Part shown: positions 61,745 through 64,000 of the stretch, piece by piece | Position numbering within the stretch: position 1 is the first letter of the stretch | How the letters are laid out: every line of letters begins with the position of its first letter | Assembly: GCF_023208195.1 (NCBI RefSeq) | Contig: NZ_CP060034.1 | Location: 2,418,001-2,482,000 of the forward strand | Direction of reading: 5' to 3' | DNA from: Nocardioides sp. InS609-2 | GTDB lineage: Bacteria; Actinomycetota; Actinomycetes; Propionibacteriales; Nocardioidaceae | DNA: 64,000 nucleotides | Notes under the pieces: generated by a model | Told to the model about the DNA's origin: nothing | Databases searched by the model: none | What the model saw: the letters and a program-made list of their open reading frames with translations, nothing else | Program-made: the position numbers and the translations under genes

Positions 61745-63142
61745 GTGCCACCCATCGCCCGCGCCAACGGCAACGTTTCCTTCTGGCTCGACAGCCTCCA
61801 ACAGACGACCGCGAGCCGACCGCCGCTGCCAGGCGACCTCACGGTCGACGTCGCCATCGCCGGTGCGGGGTACACCGGGCTCTGGACCGCGTACTACCTC
61901 AAGCGAGCGCGTCCCGACCTCGAGATCGTCGTGCTGGAGCGGGAGTTCGCTGGCTTCGGGGCCTCGGGTCGCAACGGGGGCTGGCTCTCCGATCACTTCT
62001 CGACACCCGCCTCCACCATGGAGCAGGCGCACGGTCGCGACCTGGTCCTCGCGCTCCGGCGCGCGACGCAGGACAGCATCGACGAGGTGATCGGCGTCTG
62101 CCGCGACGAGGGGATCGACGCGGACATCATCAAGAGCGGCATCCTCTCCGTCGCGCGCGGTCCAGCTCAGGATCGGCGGCTCGCGGAGCACGTCGAGGCC
62201 GAGCGCCGGTGGGGAGCCACCGAGTCCGAGCTCGTCGAGCTCGATCGGCCCGCCCTCGACCAGCGGCTGCGGGTGGCCGGGGGAACCTCGGCCGCCTGGC
62301 ACGCACACTGCGCCCGGATCCAGCCGGCCAAGCTGGCCCGGGGACTGGCCGAGGTCGTCGAGCGGCTGGGCGTGACCATCCACGAGTCCACCACGGTGAG
62401 CAGCGTCGAGCCCGGCCTCGTCACGACTGACCGCGGACAGGTCAGGGCTCCCGTTGCACTCTCCTGCCTGGAGGGATACACGACGTCCTTGCCTGGTCAC
62501 AAGCGCGACCTCTTGCCGCTGAACTCGGCGATGGTGGTCACCGACCCGATGCCCGAGAGGGTGTGGGCGCAGATCGGCTGGGCGGGCAATGAGCTCTTCG
62601 GCGACCTGGCCCACGCGTACTGCTACGCACAGCGCACTGCCGATGGGCGGATCGCCATCGGAGGGCGCGGCGTCCCGTACCGGTTCGGGTCGCGTCACGA
62701 CGAGCGAGGCGTCAGCCAGGACGTCACGGTCCGGCAGCTGGTCGACCTGTTGCACACCTACTTCCCTGCGGCGGCCTCGGTCCCGATAGCGCACGCGTGG
62801 TGCGGCGTGCTCGGAGTCCCGAGGGACTGGGCGTCGTTCGTGCGCTACGACAAGGAGGCGGGAACGGGCAGTGCCGGGGGCTACGTCGGCAACGGCGTGA
62901 CGACCTCCAACCTGGCCGCGCGAACCCTGCGGGACCTGGTCCTCGACCTCGACACGGAGCTGACGCGTCTCCCGTGGGTGGGGCACCGGTCACGCCGGAA
63001 CTGGGAACCGGAGCCGCTGCGGTGGATTGGGGCCCGGGGTGTCTACGATCTCTACCGCCTGGCAGATCGTCAGGAGCAGCGACGCAGCCTCACGCGCGAC
63101 AGCCGGTGGGCCGCACTCGCCAACCTGGTCGCGGGACGCTGA
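61745..63142 (+). CDS. FAD-dependent oxidoreductase, DAO family (PuuB/glycine-oxidase type)
   Basis: A 465-residue flavoprotein from GTG 61745, one base after the upstream stop. FAD-binding VDVAIAGAGYTGLWTAYYLK, then VLEREFAGFGASGRNGGWLS, typical of gamma-glutamylputrescine oxidases and related amine oxidases, and the late IAIGGRGVPYRFGSR and GYVGNGVTTSNLAARTLRDL. It should oxidise an amine or amino acid using oxygen. The divergent agmatine operon makes a polyamine-derived substrate plausible. Confidence 0.9.
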   Translation: MPPIARANGNVSFWLDSLQQTTASRPPLPGDLTVDVAIAGAGYTGLWTAYYLKRARPDLEIVVLEREFAGFGASGRNGGWLSDHFSTPASTMEQAHGRDLVLALRRATQDSIDEVIGVCRDEGIDADIIKSGILSVARGPAQDRRLAEHVEAERRWGATESELVELDRPALDQRLRVAGGTSAAWHAHCARIQPAKLARGLAEVVERLGVTIHESTTVSSVEPGLVTTDRGQVRAPVALSCLEGYTTSLPGHKRDLLPLNSAMVVTDPMPERVWAQIGWAGNELFGDLAHAYCYAQRTADGRIAIGGRGVPYRFGSRHDERGVSQDVTVRQLVDLLHTYFPAAASVPIAHAWCGVLGVPRDWASFVRYDKEAGTGSAGGYVGNGVTTSNLAARTLRDLVLDLDTELTRLPWVGHRSRRNWEPEPLRWIGARGVYDLYRLADRQEQRRSLTRDSRWAALANLVAGR

Positions 63143-63390
63143 CCTGCGACGTACCGGATGGCGTGCCGACCTTCTCCTCCTCGGGTCTGATCTGCACGGT
63201 CGAGACCTACAAGGACAAGGTGAAGATCACCTTCGCCAGGGGCGCCTCGCTCGCTGACCCGGACGCGCTGTTCAACGCGAGCCTCGACGCCGGCACACGG
63301 CGCGCCATCGACATCTTCGGCGGCGACGAGCTCGACGCGGTCGCCTTCGTCGAGCTGGTCCGTGAGGCGGTCGCGCTCAACAACGCGTGA
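63143..63390 (+). pseudogene. DUF1801-type protein, 5'-truncated
   Basis: The frame reads GVPTFSSSGLICTVETYKDK, then VKITFARGASLADPDALFNA, SLDAGTRRAIDIF and VELVREAVALNNA, the C-terminal two thirds of a DUF1801 protein. The N-terminal part is missing and the frame is open into the end of the oxidoreductase gene, without a good start; a GTG at 63163 is possible but falls mid-domain. Truncated, probably nonfunctional. Confidence 0.7.
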
Positions 63391-63537
63391 CGCCACCTCG
63401 ACGCGATCGGGGCATAGTCCGGCGCATGAGCTCAGTCGAAATGCGGACAATCCGCGACGCCATGCGTTGCTGCCCGGCTAGGTTGTCGGTTGACGCGGCG
63501 GAGGGACGCGCCCATTCGCGGGCGCAGGGGGTACCGA

Positions 63538-64000
63538 ATGGACGGCGTATTCGACGGCGACGACCTCTGGCGCCTGACCTTGCAGCACTCACCGATCGGC
63601 ATGGCCCTGGTCGGCCTCGACGGCGCGCTGCTGATGGTCAATCGCGCGACGTGCGACATGCTCGGATACGACGCCGAGAGCCTGACGCAGAGGGGATTCC
63701 AAGAGCTCACCCATGCCGCGGACCTCGACGCCGACCTCGAGCTGTTCGACCAGGCCGTGGCCGGGGAGATCGACTCCTATCGGCTCCGCAAGCGGTACCT
63801 GCACGCGGACGGCCACGTTGTCTGGGGCGACCTCTCGGTGGCTCTGGTGCGAGGACAGGACGGCAGCCCGCTCCACTTCATCTCGCAGATTCTCGACGTG
63901 ACCGAGCAGCGCGACCACGAGCAGCGGCTCGAGGCGGCCCGCGCGGAGGTCGAGTACGAGCACCAGACACTCGAGGCGATCTTCGAGGCGGTGAGCGTGG
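63538..64000 (+). CDS. PAS-domain signalling protein (cut by window end)
   Basis: 154 codons visible from ATG 63538 (GGGGG at 63527-63531). It opens WRLTLQHSPIGMALVGLDGA, a PAS domain through SYRLRKRYLHADGHVVWGDL and the PAC end LHFISQILDVTEQRDHEQRL, then a coiled-coil linker (EAARAEVEYEHQTLEAIFEA) that starts a second PAS. Such proteins usually end in a histidine kinase, diguanylate cyclase or phosphatase domain; the output part lies beyond the window. Confidence 0.85.
   Translation, partial: MDGVFDGDDLWRLTLQHSPIGMALVGLDGALLMVNRATCDMLGYDAESLTQRGFQELTHAADLDADLELFDQAVAGEIDSYRLRKRYLHADGHVVWGDLSVALVRGQDGSPLHFISQILDVTEQRDHEQRLEAARAEVEYEHQTLEAIFEAVSV

Overview
The window is high-GC DNA with Shine-Dalgarno-led genes, frequent GTG starts and tightly overlapping operons, typical of an actinobacterium. 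The gene types (ECF42-type sigma factor with a DGPF partner, DUF6351 and DUF4913 proteins, DUF3311/MctP pair, bifunctional 3'-5' exonuclease/polymerase, palindromic repeats beginning CTGGTtGAGG) suggest Nocardioides or a close relative. That placement is inference; no rRNA or tRNA gene is present to confirm it.

Bases 1 to about 23,700 look like an accessory island full of mobile-element debris. It holds a Phd/YefM antitoxin cut by the window edge, a secreted protein, remnants of IS3 and integrase genes, and a giant RHS/YD-repeat surface protein on the minus strand. The RHS gene is split by a complete IS21 element (5584-8132) flanked by a 6-bp target duplication; removing the element and one repeat restores one 2,920-residue frame. 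Its variable glycine-rich tip is followed by a small membrane-protein gene that could be its immunity gene. Next come a truncated DUF4913 gene, a DUF2975/XRE pair, a perfect 44-bp palindrome and a secreted DUF3103-like protein. After these lies a three-level nest: a group II intron (19533-21731) inside the transposase gene of an IS3 element (18766-22252), itself inside the end of a second DUF4913 gene, which overlaps a TraG/TraD-type coupling-protein gene that has lost its N-terminal half. The conjugation remnants suggest a decayed integrative element.

From about 23,780 on the content looks like ordinary chromosome: YceI protein, DEAD-box RNA helicase, monocarboxylate symporter with its DUF3311 partner, ECF42 sigma factor with DGPF/YCII partner, a membrane PAS histidine kinase, and one IS1380 element (32422-34102) placed directly before a VOC-family gene. 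A four-gene overlapping ABC operon (two ATPases, two FtsX-like permeases) is divergent from a secreted DUF6351 protein. A DUF429 domain fused to a RelA/SpoT-type alarmone synthetase domain (43937-45691) is the most unusual single protein. Next come an SDR-like protein with a zinc ribbon, a duplicated scrap of a VIT1-family gene, a lipoprotein, an ArsR/reductase/SRPBCC operon, ATP-grasp, DNA polymerase and VIT1 genes.

The right end carries an overlapping operon for agmatine deiminase, a carbon-nitrogen hydrolase, a TetR regulator and an NCS1 permease. Divergent from it are a hydroxyacid dehydrogenase and a DAO-type FAD oxidoreductase, which suggests polyamine or amino-acid catabolism. A truncated DUF1801 gene and a PAS-domain gene cut by the right edge follow.
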